A stretch of 16,963 bases of DNA from contig SCUG01000444.1 of assembly GCA_004297645.1 (NCBI GenBank), positions 1 to 16,963 on the forward strand, given 5' to 3'. Positions 6,243 to 14,180 of the stretch are shown here, piece by piece. Origin of the DNA: Saprospiraceae bacterium (lineage in GTDB: Bacteria > Bacteroidota > Bacteroidia > Chitinophagales > Saprospiraceae). Under the pieces are notes generated by a model. The model made no database searches. It was not told where the DNA came from and saw nothing but the letters and a program-made list of their open reading frames with translations. The position numbers and the translations under genes are program-made. Within the stretch, counting starts at the first letter, position 1, and every line of letters starts with the position of its first letter.

Positions 6243-9200
6243 TTATTCCACCACGAGTTTTTGTGCGGCGGACGTGCCATCTTCGGTGACCACGTTGAGG
6301 AAATACATCCCCGGAGCGAGGTCGCCTTTGGCGATGATGAGTTGCGGGCCGTTCACGGCGTACACTCTCATCACCTGGCCGGCGAGGTTAGTCAGCCTCA
6401 CCTGTCCATCGAGGATGGCGGAGTTGAAGCTCACCACGGTTTGCTCACTGAACGGGTTTGGTGCGATGGTCATCGGAATTTCGATGAACTCATGCGTGGC
6501 AACCACGTTGCAGCCGAGGCAGGTTTCCCAGGTATAGCAAAGGTCCGTGTCCACGGCAGGAATGACGAGCAGGCGGTTGTCGTTGTTCGGGTTTTTGCAA
6601 TTGGCATCTTCGGCGCCCATGCACTCCTGTTGCACACCACAATTGCCCCATGAGGTGGCAGTATTGAGGAACTTGAATTCCAGATTCTGGCCTGCCGATG
6701 CTGCGGGGAATTCGATGGTGGTGCTCCAAACATCATTGCCCAGATCGGTGAAGGCCGGAGCAGCCGTCGGGTCCCAATCGGGTAAAGCAGCACCATTGGC
6801 GCCAAAGTTACCGGCGATTTTCACCGTTTCGAGGGTGTTGCCAGCGGCGAGATAGTACGTCAGGTCAACAGCGAAGGTGACGGACACGGTAGGTACGGGA
6901 AGCGCTTCGTACAGCACGTCGTCGAAATAGACAGTGTTGTCACTGTTGATGGAGAAGATGTCTATGCCTCCCAAGTTTCCAGTATAAGGTGCGCCGGATT
7001 CCACCTGTACACCGTCAACCCAAATGTCCATGGTGTTGTCGTCGAGGTTGAAAGTGTGTACCACGTCGAACCAGGTGTCTTCGGGATAGGTGAAGGCAGT
7101 ACCTGTTTCAGCGACAACACCTTGACCGAAGGTGGCGGTATTACCTTGAGTGTCATTACCGAAGTGCATGTTGAGGTTCCAGGCCACGCCGGGGGTTTCA
7201 TCTTCCTGCACGTTGTAATAAGCCACATGGCCTGCCGGAATGTACATGCTCCAACGCAGGTTGTAGCTGCCGGAAGTCTGGTTGCCGAGGAGCAGCAAGA
7301 CATCTTGCGCACCAGTGTTGCCAACGTAAAGTGATTTGGTACCGCTCTGCGCATAGTCGGTACTTACAATACCATCTTCCGGGCCGGCAGAGGCGCCGCT
7401 CCAGGTACTCCACCAAGCAGCATTTTCGCTGGTGAAAGAACCACCTTCATAAAATTCGAGGTTGTCGCAGATGAGGGCATCCGGAGAATCGCAGGCTGGC
7501 AGTTCCGTGTACAGTACATTATCAATATAGTAGGTGTTTGTGTTGTCCACCGAGAAGAAGTCAATGCTACCGATGTTGCCAGTGTAGGGCAGCAATCCGA
7601 TTCGAGTGCCATCAATGAAAACGGCCATCTGGTCGTTGTCGAGGTCGAAGGCCATGGCCACCTCGAACCATTGATCTTGCGGGAAGGCAAACGGGTCGTC
7701 AGTGGCGAGGGTAGTTTCTCCTAACCCCGGTGTGGTAGTTGCGCTGGCGGCTTTACGGTTAAAGTATGCCTCCATATTCCATTGAACGCCGGGCGTTTCT
7801 TCATTTTGGATGTTGAAATATCCATGTGCCCCGGTGGGAACGTACATCTGCCAGGAGAGGCGGTAGCTTCCCGTGGATTTGTTGCCCAAAAGCAGTAGGA
7901 CATCCTGAGCGCCGGTGTTGCTCACAAGCATTGAGTTAATGCCTTCGTAAGCCTGGTCGCCGGAGACAATGCCGTCTTCAGGGCCACCCTCTGCGCCGCT
8001 CCATGTACTCCACCAGGCAGCTTGTGCAGCAGTGTTGGAGCCGGTGGCATAAAATTCCAGGCCATCGCAAATGAGGGCATTGGCAGGGCACTCGGTCAAT
8101 ACAGCGGTGTATTCCACGTCGTCAATGTAGAAAGTGTTGTCGGAGTTGATGGAGAAAAAGTCAATAGCACCGAGGTTGCCGGTGAAATCCATGGAAGAAA
8201 CCATGACGCCGTTCACGAAGGTCCTCAGATTATTGGCGTCGAGGTCGAACATGTGCACCACTTCGAACCAGGTGTCTTCGGGATAGGTAAAGGTGCTGCC
8301 ATCTTCGGCAACCACACCTTCGCCAAAGACGGCGGTATTACCTTGAGTATCGTTGCCGAAGTGCATGTTGAGGTTCCAGGCTACACCAGGGGTTTCATCG
8401 TCCTGCACGTTGTAATAGCCGACGTGGTTGGCGGGGATGTACATATTCCAGGCCAGCCGGTATTTGCCACCTGTTTGATTGCCGAGCAGCAGCAGCACGT
8501 CTTGTGCGCCGGTATTAGCAACGAGCAATGAGTTGGGAGCGGAGGAGGCCTGAGCGTCGCTCACGATGCCATCTTCCGCACCGCCGACAGCACCGCTCCA
8601 TGTGCTCCACCAGGGAGCATTGGCAGCAGTGGTAGAACCGGCGGCGTAGTTGTCGAAGTTGTCGCAAATAATGGCGTTCGGGTTGGAGCATGCTGGTGGC
8701 GGGCAAGGATAGCAAGAGCCGATGCAAACGAGGCCCAGATTTTCGTCGGTCAGGCCTGCCACACCGTAGCGGTTGAAGCCGCCGAAGCCATCGTCAATAC
8801 CACAATCGGTCAGGTCAGCGCTGGGTTCCCAGCCATCGGTGCCATTCAGGTATTTCCACTGTAGCTCATCACCAGCGGTGACGGCAGCCGTATAGGACCA
8901 GGTGCCATCGCCATTGTCGGTCATGTCCGTTTGTGTCCAACCAGTGAAACTACCGGCGATTTTCATCCCGGAGGGATTGACTACCGATTGGCTCATGTCC
9001 ACATTGAAAGTGAGATTTACTGTGGGCAGGGCACCAAATGACACATTGAAATCAAATCCGTTTGCATCCCAAACGTCATCCCAATAGATGAGGTAGGTCT
9101 GCCCTGCATACACCACGACGTCGAGGCTGGAGGCGAAGAGTTCGCCAGTTCCGAGGTCGCAAGCATCGTCATTGTCGCCGACTATGCTGAGGGCGTTGCG

Positions 9201-9890
9201 GCAACCTTGTAGTACCACCAAACGGGTGTCAGCGCCGCCGTTGCAGGAGTTTACATTCATCACGGCATCCGAGGGAGCAACGATGGTGTAAACTTTGGCT
9301 GCCACTGCATCACTAAATAAAGAGCCAGTGCCTGTAAGGGGAGTCGCAGTATAAGTGCCTGCACCGGGGAGGGCAATTTCCGCACCCACAGCCTCGCCAT
9401 CGGCGGGCTTGTTAGCGGGCATGGTGGCGGTGACGCCATTGCCCAGTTCAGCTTTGATGATTTGGCAATTGTTGTAGCTGATCATCACAGCGGGAATGGT
9501 GAGTGCGCAACCGTCGGTGCCACCCATGACGATGGCAGTGTCCGGCAGTGTGCTATTGTTACAAACAACAACAGCGATAGCACCGGCAGCTTCGGCATTC
9601 AACGCTTTTACCGTGAAAGCGCAGGCACCTCTGTCAATGAGAGCGATTTTCCCGGTGAGATCGTTGGCAGCGGGAGCGCAGCCGTTAGAAACTCCGGTAC
9701 CATCGTCTATGAGCACTAAATCCGCAGCTTGTGCATTGGCCCAGGGGCCAAATGCAGCTTGCACTGCTATGTAATCGCCGGCAATTCCTACCGGGGCAGA
9801 AATGGTCAGTGGCGATTGGGAGAGGGCAGTACCTGTCGCCCAAAACAGGACGGCAAATACCAGCAGTTTAGATAAGTAGTCTTTTAGCAT
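6243..9890 (-). CDS. Secreted multidomain protein: PA domain, CBM-like domains, three ConA-like repeats, T9SS type A sorting domain
   Basis: A 1215-residue exported protein. Order: signal peptide (1-25); protease-associated (PA) domain (about 35-155, with LIDRGACAFTVKALNAEAAGAIAVVV); prepeptidase-like beta-sandwich (about 175-286); carbohydrate-module-like domain (about 290-395, MKIAGSFTGWTQTDMTDNGDGTW); three ConA/jelly-roll-like repeats (401-597, 601-797, 800-997), each opening ICD...Y...WWSTWSGA..G.EDGIVS; a second carbohydrate-module-like domain (about 1000-1125); and a type A T9SS domain (about 1137-1215, APNPFSEQTVV...LAPGMYFLNV). No protease or glycosidase catalytic domain is recognisable, so adhesion or glycan binding is more likely than catalysis. 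Export would be by Sec then T9SS, with the C-terminal domain cleaved at the surface. The terminator at 6171-6202 follows. Function is inferred from domains only. Confidence 0.9.
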   Translation of the reverse strand: MLKDYLSKLLVFAVLFWATGTALSQSPLTISAPVGIAGDYIAVQAAFGPWANAQAADLVLIDDGTGVSNGCAPAANDLTGKIALIDRGACAFTVKALNAEAAGAIAVVVCNNSTLPDTAIVMGGTDGCALTIPAVMISYNNCQIIKAELGNGVTATMPANKPADGEAVGAEIALPGAGTYTATPLTGTGSLFSDAVAAKVYTIVAPSDAVMNVNSCNGGADTRLVVLQGCRNALSIVGDNDDACDLGTGELFASSLDVVVYAGQTYLIYWDDVWDANGFDFNVSFGALPTVNLTFNVDMSQSVVNPSGMKIAGSFTGWTQTDMTDNGDGTWSYTAAVTAGDELQWKYLNGTDGWEPSADLTDCGIDDGFGGFNRYGVAGLTDENLGLVCIGSCYPCPPPACSNPNAIICDNFDNYAAGSTTAANAPWWSTWSGAVGGAEDGIVSDAQASSAPNSLLVANTGAQDVLLLLGNQTGGKYRLAWNMYIPANHVGYYNVQDDETPGVAWNLNMHFGNDTQGNTAVFGEGVVAEDGSTFTYPEDTWFEVVHMFDLDANNLRTFVNGVMVSSMDFTGNLGAIDFFSINSDNTFYIDDVEYTAVLTECPANALICDGLEFYATGSNTAAQAAWWSTWSGAEGGPEDGIVSGDQAYEGINSMLVSNTGAQDVLLLLGNKSTGSYRLSWQMYVPTGAHGYFNIQNEETPGVQWNMEAYFNRKAASATTTPGLGETTLATDDPFAFPQDQWFEVAMAFDLDNDQMAVFIDGTRIGLLPYTGNIGSIDFFSVDNTNTYYIDNVLYTELPACDSPDALICDNLEFYEGGSFTSENAAWWSTWSGASAGPEDGIVSTDYAQSGTKSLYVGNTGAQDVLLLLGNQTSGSYNLRWSMYIPAGHVAYYNVQEDETPGVAWNLNMHFGNDTQGNTATFGQGVVAETGTAFTYPEDTWFDVVHTFNLDDNTMDIWVDGVQVESGAPYTGNLGGIDIFSINSDNTVYFDDVLYEALPVPTVSVTFAVDLTYYLAAGNTLETVKIAGNFGANGAALPDWDPTAAPAFTDLGNDVWSTTIEFPAASAGQNLEFKFLNTATSWGNCGVQQECMGAEDANCKNPNNDNRLLVIPAVDTDLCYTWETCLGCNVVATHEFIEIPMTIAPNPFSEQTVVSFNSAILDGQVRLTNLAGQVMRVYAVNGPQLIIAKGDLAPGMYFLNVVTEDGTSAAQKLVVE
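6900..8690 (-). repeat. Three tandem ~590-bp coding repeats (ConA-like domains)
   Basis: Repeat units lie at 8100-8690, 7500-8090 and 6900-7493. The first and third share long identical protein runs (for example PGVAWNLNMHFGNDTQGNT) and close DNA similarity. The middle unit is more diverged and has a different central segment around NRKAASATTTPGLGETT. Units begin with a cysteine pair near ICD and end with FSINSDNT.Y.DDV-type sequence. Confidence 0.9.
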
Positions 9891-10327
9891 AACATCAAAT
9901 TTTGGTTAAACAATAATTTTATTCCAATGAACGCACCGGCTAAACGCCGGCAAGCCTAATTTGGCGAATTGTTTTTTCCGGTGGGCGCCGCAGCCTCAGA
10001 GTTCCTGCTCCCGCCGGCGATTGAATGTCACTGCCTCCCCCTTTCTTGTGTTTCCTCTACCAGCGCTCCATTGCGCATTTTACCTGTTGTTCATCCACAA
10101 CGGGCGATTATTTCACCGTAGCAAAACTGCCGGCAGGGTTGTGATGATGTAGTTTTGATTTTGTATTTATAGAAAAATTGCCTGGTGGATGGCAGGATAG
10201 GTCTGAATCTCCAAAGAGTACATTTAGTGAGCCGAGACATTTCATGCGGTATTGGGTGAGTGGGTACAGTTTATTCACTGCGCTAAAATAGTCAGAATTT
10301 TCACTTGTAAAAGAATTTTGAGTGCGA
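9891..10327. other. 437-bp intergenic region upstream of the large T9SS gene
   Basis: The spacer separates the glycerate kinase stop from the start of the large secreted-protein gene, both on the minus strand, so it should hold the latter's promoter. I found no exact TAnnTTTG box on the minus strand. A small hairpin (CCGGC/GCCGG) lies near 9936-9950, and AGAATTTT occurs twice near 10294-10318. No convincing coding frame or RNA gene is visible. Confidence 0.5.
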
Positions 10328-11518
10328 TTATTTTCCCAACCCCGGATGACCATTGCCATCAGCCCACCCTTTGCGGGCCTTCCCTGCCCCGGTGTTTACC
10401 TGAAACCATTGAAAAGCAGCATTTTCCAAATTCCGGGCTGTTTGTTGCAATGCCAGTTCGAGATGCTGCGACTGCGGACTGATGGCAATTGTGGCAGCGA
10501 GGCCAATGGCTTTCGTCTGCGCCGGACTCGCTTCCACCGCTCCGCAAAATGCCACGACCGGCACGTTGTGCTGCGCCGCTTTTTTGCAAATGCCGTGGAT
10601 GAGTTTGTGGCGGGCAGTTTGCCCGTCGAGCTTCCCTTCTCCAGTGACCACGAGGTTAGCCTGTTGCAGCAGTTTTTCAAACCCCGTAAGTTCCATCAGG
10701 GCATCAATTCCCGGCGTAAGTGTAGCGTTTAAAAATGCCATGGCCCCAGCTCCCAGCCCTCCGGCAGCGCCCGCTCCGGGGATGGCTGAAAAATCTTTCC
10801 CGAAATGCTTTTTCAGTACCGCTGAAAAATGCTGCATGCCTGCCTCTAATTGCTCGATGGCATCATCATCCGCTCCTTTTTGCCGGGCATAAACTCGGGC
10901 GGCACCTTGTGGCCCAAGCAGCGGATTGTCCACATCGTAAATGACCACTATTGGAGGAACTGAAGCCTGAGGACTGAAGACTGAAGACTGAGGACTGAAA
11001 TGGTGGACTTGGTCAAGGTATCTGCCAGTGGGGGGCAGTTCTTTCCCCTGCGGGGAAATGAAACGCCAGCCGAGGGCAGCGGCCATGCCCATGCCGCCAT
11101 CGTTGGTAGCGCTGCCGCCAATGCCGAGTACAATTTTTTTTGCACCGCGTTTTTTTGCATCGGCCAATAGTTCGCCTGTGCCAAATGTGGTCGTGTCGAG
11201 GGGGTTGCGTTCTGCCGGGCTGAGGCGTTGCAGGCCGGATGCTCCGGCCATTTCGAGAAAAGCCACCTCCCCATTTTCGGAAAGAAAATAAGACGCCTCC
11301 ACCGGCCGGAACAGTGGGTCGTTTACGGTGCACTGCACTTCCCGGCCGCCGAGGTGATGCGCCAACACCGAAGCCGTGCCTTCGCCACCATCGGCCATTG
11401 GGAACACTACCGTTCCGGCTGCCGGAGCAGCTTTTCTGATGCCCCGTTCAATGGCCTCGCACACTGCGAGCGACGGCAGCGCATCTTTAAAGGAATCGGC
11501 AGCGATGAGGATTTTCAT
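10328..11518 (-). CDS. Glycerate kinase (GarK/GlxK family)
   Basis: Phosphorylates D-glycerate with ATP to phosphoglycerate (2-phospho in most family members), feeding glycolysis. The 396-residue protein has the family start MKILIAADSFKDALPS, PMADGGEGT (40-48), GTGELL (113-118), GIGGSATNDGGMGMAAALG (132-150), DVDNPLLGPQGAA (195-207), GAGAAGGLGAGAMAFL (248-263) and VVTGEGKLDGQT (290-301). Two oddities stand out. FSPQSSVFSPQASV (174-187), just before the DVDNPL motif, is encoded by a perfect-period 7-bp tandem repeat (10958-10999). A C-terminal tail of about 23 residues (from VNTGAGKARKGW) extends past the expected end. It starts 15 bp after the stop of the SMP-30-like gene and is probably co-transcribed with it. 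Confidence 0.96.
   Translation of the reverse strand: MKILIAADSFKDALPSLAVCEAIERGIRKAAPAAGTVVFPMADGGEGTASVLAHHLGGREVQCTVNDPLFRPVEASYFLSENGEVAFLEMAGASGLQRLSPAERNPLDTTTFGTGELLADAKKRGAKKIVLGIGGSATNDGGMGMAAALGWRFISPQGKELPPTGRYLDQVHHFSPQSSVFSPQASVPPIVVIYDVDNPLLGPQGAARVYARQKGADDDAIEQLEAGMQHFSAVLKKHFGKDFSAIPGAGAAGGLGAGAMAFLNATLTPGIDALMELTGFEKLLQQANLVVTGEGKLDGQTARHKLIHGICKKAAQHNVPVVAFCGAVEASPAQTKAIGLAATIAISPQSQHLELALQQTARNLENAAFQWFQVNTGAGKARKGWADGNGHPGLGK
10958..10999 (-). repeat. Heptanucleotide tandem array inside glycerate kinase
   Basis: On the coding strand six 7-bp units run TTCAGTC, CTCAGTC, TTCAGTC, TTCAGTC, CTCAGGC, TTCAGTT. Six units make 42 bp, exactly 14 codons, encoding two copies of a 7-residue repeat FSPQ(S/A)SV. 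Gain or loss of one unit would shift the frame; three units preserve it. Confidence 0.95.
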
Positions 11519-11533
11519 TATTTCAATGCTGCT

Positions 11534-12565
11534 CTACTTCAGCCATACCCTCGTGAGTGAATGGTTGGAGGTGATGTACAGCGCCTTCCCGCCGTTGCCG
11601 AAGGCGCAGTTGGAATTGGGCACACCGGTAATGATCTTGCCGAGCAGGGTGCCATCGGGTTTGAAGATGTACAACGCCGAGGGGCCGGTGGCAAAGAGGA
11701 TGCCGTTGGGACTGACTTTCATGCCGTCGGGCAGGCCGGTGAATTCGGCGGTCACGTTGGCGGTGGCGTCGTAAAACACCCGCCCGTTGGCGAGGGTGCC
11801 GTCCGGCTGTATGTCGTAAGCCATCCAAATGGCGCGTGCCGGGTCGGAGTTGGAGATGTACAGCGTTTTTTCATCGGGAGAAAGAGCTATGCCGTTGGGG
11901 CGGGAAAGCGAATCAATAAGCAGCTCCATCGTGCCATTTGTGTGGAGGCGATAGACGCCCTGAAAGGGAATTTCCCGCGAGGGGTCTTTGTCTTGCAGCG
12001 GCAGGCCATAGGGCGGGTCGGTAATGTAGAGGTTGCCGTGGCTGTCGAAGCAGGCGTCGTTGGGGCTGTTGAAGCGCTTGCTTTTCCATTGCCCGGTGAG
12101 GGTGGTAAATGCTGGCTTGGGTTCGCTGACCGGAGCGTCCATGAGGGCCATCCGGCGGTCGCCATGCTGGCAAAGAACGAGGTGACCGGCGTCATCGAGC
12201 AGCAGGCCGTTGGAGCCTTCCCGGTGTTGGGTGGTGTCGCCGGTGTAGCCGCTGGGCGTAAGGTACAGGCTGGCTCCTTGGCCTTCTTTCCATTTAATAA
12301 TTTGGTTGGCGGGCACATCCGAAAACAAGAGGTACTCGCCCCCGGCTACCCAAACGGGGCCTTCCGTCCATTGATAGCCTTCGGCTAAAATTTCGATTTT
12401 GGCGCTATCCGCCAGAATGTCGTTCAACGCTGGCGACAGCCGCTCGATGGTGCCGGTGGAGGGGTACGTGGGCCGGGGAGCCTCCTTTTGCTCAGTAGTT
12501 TTTTGCCGGGTGCAGGCCGAGGTGAGAAGGCCGGCGAATAGGAGAAGTGTCCAAAAGTTTTTCAT
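11534..12565 (-). CDS. SMP-30/gluconolactonase-family lipoprotein
   Basis: The family hydrolyses sugar lactones such as gluconolactone to the acid using one divalent metal in a six-bladed beta-propeller. The 343-residue protein has a lipoprotein signal peptide with lipobox LTSAC (Cys18), so it is probably anchored to a membrane and acts in the periplasm or at the cell envelope. Family motifs: TEGPVW (67-72, metal-binding Glu69), FNSPNDACFDSHGNLYITDPPYG (165-187, Asn169), LSRPNGIALSPDEKTLYISNS (220-240, Asn224) and LPDGMKVSPNGILFATGP (278-295, Asp280). It lies 15 bp upstream of glycerate kinase in the same orientation, suggesting one transcript for sugar-acid use. Substrate is not determined by sequence. 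Confidence 0.93.
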   Translation of the reverse strand: MKNFWTLLLFAGLLTSACTRQKTTEQKEAPRPTYPSTGTIERLSPALNDILADSAKIEILAEGYQWTEGPVWVAGGEYLLFSDVPANQIIKWKEGQGASLYLTPSGYTGDTTQHREGSNGLLLDDAGHLVLCQHGDRRMALMDAPVSEPKPAFTTLTGQWKSKRFNSPNDACFDSHGNLYITDPPYGLPLQDKDPSREIPFQGVYRLHTNGTMELLIDSLSRPNGIALSPDEKTLYISNSDPARAIWMAYDIQPDGTLANGRVFYDATANVTAEFTGLPDGMKVSPNGILFATGPSALYIFKPDGTLLGKIITGVPNSNCAFGNGGKALYITSNHSLTRVWLK

Positions 12566-12642
12566 GGATAGCCGTTTTTATGTTGGGTGAAAAATAGAGA
12601 CGGCTAATGTAAGGAAATTCAGGGGAAAGGCGGAATCTGTTG

Positions 12643-12731
12643 CTATACTTTGAAGCGGTAGGTTTTGTCCATTTCGAAACCTTATAGGTTTGGCTGCCGG
12701 AAGCGACAAAACCTGCCGCTCCAAAGTATAG
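12643..12731. repeat. Nested long inverted repeat
   Basis: Bases 12643-12669 pair with 12705-12731: 27 positions with one A-C mismatch (12653/12721) and one G-T wobble (12659/12715). Inside the loop, 12677-12682 pairs with 12686-12691 (AAACCT/AGGTTT, loop TAT). The result is a long stem with a small hairpin at its tip. It is non-coding on both strands and lies between divergent promoters. Confidence 0.85.
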
Positions 12732-12829
12732 TTGCCGATGGGAGTAAACTGTATAAAAACGTGGTTCAAGGTTAAATCACCAAAACGAGCTTGTGCAAAA
12801 AACCTGCCCACCTCCCCTGAATGATTCCC

Positions 12830-12837
12830 TATCTTTG
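12830..12837 (+). promoter_or_regulatory. purM -7 promoter box (TATCTTTG)
   Basis: TATCTTTG is an exact match to TAnnTTTG, followed by a C-rich stretch as often seen in Bacteroidota. Transcription would start about 7 bp downstream, giving a leader of roughly 40 nt to the ATG at 12883. It supports that ATG over an earlier in-frame start at 12793. No clear -33 TTG is visible. Confidence 0.55.
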
Positions 12838-12842
12838 CCCCC

Positions 12843-12870
12843 GGAACCCAAAACCAGAAACCCGAAACCA
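12843..12870. repeat. Four degenerate 7-bp repeats in the purM leader
   Basis: Units GGAACCC, AAAACCA, GAAACCC and GAAACCA form an exact period-7 array between the -7 box and the purM start codon, so they would lie in the 5' untranslated RNA. Confidence 0.7.
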
Positions 12871-12882
12871 GCGTCCAGTCAA

Positions 12883-14058
12883 ATGTCCAATTCCTACAAA
12901 TACGATCTGCGCGGCGTCTCGGCCAGTAAATCCGAGGTGCACGAAGCCATCAAAGACCTCGGCAAAGGCCTGTACCCGCTGGCTTTTTGTAAAATACTGC
13001 CCGATGTGGTGGGCGGCAGCCCCGGCCATTGCAACATCATGCATGCCGATACAGCGGGCACCAAGACGAGCCTTGCCTACCTATATTGGCGGGAGACCGG
13101 CGACCTGAGCGTGTGGGAAGGCATTGCGCAGGATGCCCTCGTGATGAACCTCGACGACATGGCCTGCGTGGGTTGTGTGAACGACATCGTCGTGTCGTCC
13201 ACTATCGGCAGGAACAAGAACCTCATTCCCGGCGAGGTTATCCGCACCATCATTCAATCGGCCACGGCTTTTGCGGAGAAAATGGCCCGGCACGGCGTAC
13301 ACCTCCACCTCTCCGGCGGCGAGACGGCGGATGTGGGCGACATCGTGCGCACGATAGACGTGGGGTACACCACCTTCGCCCGGTTGAAGCGCAGCGAGGT
13401 CGTTGTCAACGATATTCAGGCGGGGGACGTGGTGGTAGGCTTGGCCTCGTTCGGGCAAGCGAGCTACGAAACTGCTTACAACGGCGGCATGGGCAGCAAC
13501 GGCCTCACCGGTGCCCGCCACGACGTGTTCAGCCACGAATATGCCGCAAAATTTCCCGAAAGCTACGACCCCAATACACCGGAAGACGTCATCTACACCG
13601 GTTCGAAAAAACTGACCGATACCATTAAATTACATGGTCTGGAAATCACCGCCGGGAAATTGGTGCTTTCCCCGACCCGCACGTATTTACCCGTTTTGAA
13701 AAAATACCTTACTGAGTTTGGGAAAGAGCACATCCACGGCCTCATCCATTGTACCGGCGGGGGGCAGGCGAAGGTGAAACATTTCATCAAAAACAAGAGG
13801 GTGGTAAAAAACAACCTTTTCGATTTGCCACCGCTGTTCGAGCTTATCCAAAACGAATCGGGTACCGGCTGGCGGGAGATGTACCAGGTGTTCAACATGG
13901 GCCACCGGCTGGAGTTTTACCTCCCCGGCGCTGAGGTTCAAACCGTGTTGGACGTGGCCCGCTTTTTCAATATAGACGCCCGCATAATTGGCCATGTGGA
14001 AGCTGCGGACGGCGAGGCAGTGCGCGTAGAAAGTCCTTTCGGGAATTTTGAGTACTGA
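12883..14058 (+). CDS. purM: Phosphoribosylformylglycinamidine cyclo-ligase (AIR synthetase)
   Basis: Catalyses ATP-dependent closure of FGAM to AIR, the fifth step of de novo purine synthesis. The 391-residue product is the longer Bacteroidetes-type PurM. Motifs: YDLRGVSASKSEVHEAI near the start, CNIMHADTAGTKTSLAYLYW, AQDALVMNLDDMACVG, SSTIGRNKNLIPGEVI, HLSGGETADVGDIVRTIDVG, YNGGMGSNGLTGARHDVF, AGKLVLSPTRTY, HCTGGGQAKV and EMYQVFNMGHRLEFY. I chose the ATG at 12883 because family members begin just before the YDLRGVSASK motif and because the promoter box at 12830 lies inside the longer frame from 12793. The gene stands alone, with no other pur gene in the window. Confidence 0.96.
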   Translation: MSNSYKYDLRGVSASKSEVHEAIKDLGKGLYPLAFCKILPDVVGGSPGHCNIMHADTAGTKTSLAYLYWRETGDLSVWEGIAQDALVMNLDDMACVGCVNDIVVSSTIGRNKNLIPGEVIRTIIQSATAFAEKMARHGVHLHLSGGETADVGDIVRTIDVGYTTFARLKRSEVVVNDIQAGDVVVGLASFGQASYETAYNGGMGSNGLTGARHDVFSHEYAAKFPESYDPNTPEDVIYTGSKKLTDTIKLHGLEITAGKLVLSPTRTYLPVLKKYLTEFGKEHIHGLIHCTGGGQAKVKHFIKNKRVVKNNLFDLPPLFELIQNESGTGWREMYQVFNMGHRLEFYLPGAEVQTVLDVARFFNIDARIIGHVEAADGEAVRVESPFGNFEY

Positions 14059-14105
14059 CGCAGGGTAATATGGGGGGCATGTCATTTTACCAATAAATGA
14101 CCTGT

Positions 14106-14180
14106 TGGAAATTGCCCACATTCTGTTGGCAGCTCTGCCAAAGCACTGCCTTTGAAATTGGCAATTCCCATCTGTTTTTT
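14106..14180 (+). terminator. Possible purM terminator (nested stem plus T-run)
   Basis: Outer arms 14106-14116 and 14160-14170 pair with one mismatch (14109/14167). An inner hairpin (14126-14131 with 14136-14141, TTGGCA/TGCCAA) sits within. A run of six T residues begins five bases after the outer stem. The long, loose loop makes it atypical. Confidence 0.35.

Larger units (their letters stand above)
12566..12882. other. Divergent regulatory region (SMP-30 operon / purM)
   Basis: A 317-bp region between divergent genes. It holds the nested inverted repeat at 12643-12731, the purM -7 box at 12830-12837 and the period-7 repeat at 12843-12870. A 7-bp inverted pair (TAGCCGT at 12569-12575, ACGGCTA at 12600-12606) lies in the SMP-30 leader and might be an operator. 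No promoter for the SMP-30 operon was recognised. Confidence 0.6.

Noticed and set aside
5998..6537. 179-residue frame overlapping the cmk stop by one base
   Set aside because: It runs through the inverted repeat and terminator and then antisense to the T9SS domain of the large gene; low-complexity, with no domain.
8022..8531. 169-residue plus-strand frame
   Set aside because: It is antisense to the ConA-like repeats, and a similar shadow frame occurs over the third repeat.
6900..8690. CRISPR-like or other DNA repeat array
   Set aside because: The periodicity is about 590 bp, fully coding and in frame, and corresponds to protein domain repeats.
11561..12388. 275-residue plus-strand frame opposite the SMP-30-like gene
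   Set aside because: Its Gly/Val/Ala-rich composition is a codon-shadow effect; the minus-strand protein has clear family motifs and a lipobox.
12793..12882. N-terminal extension of PurM by 30 residues
   Set aside because: It is Pro/Lys-rich and unlike the family, and a promoter box and period-7 repeat lie within it.
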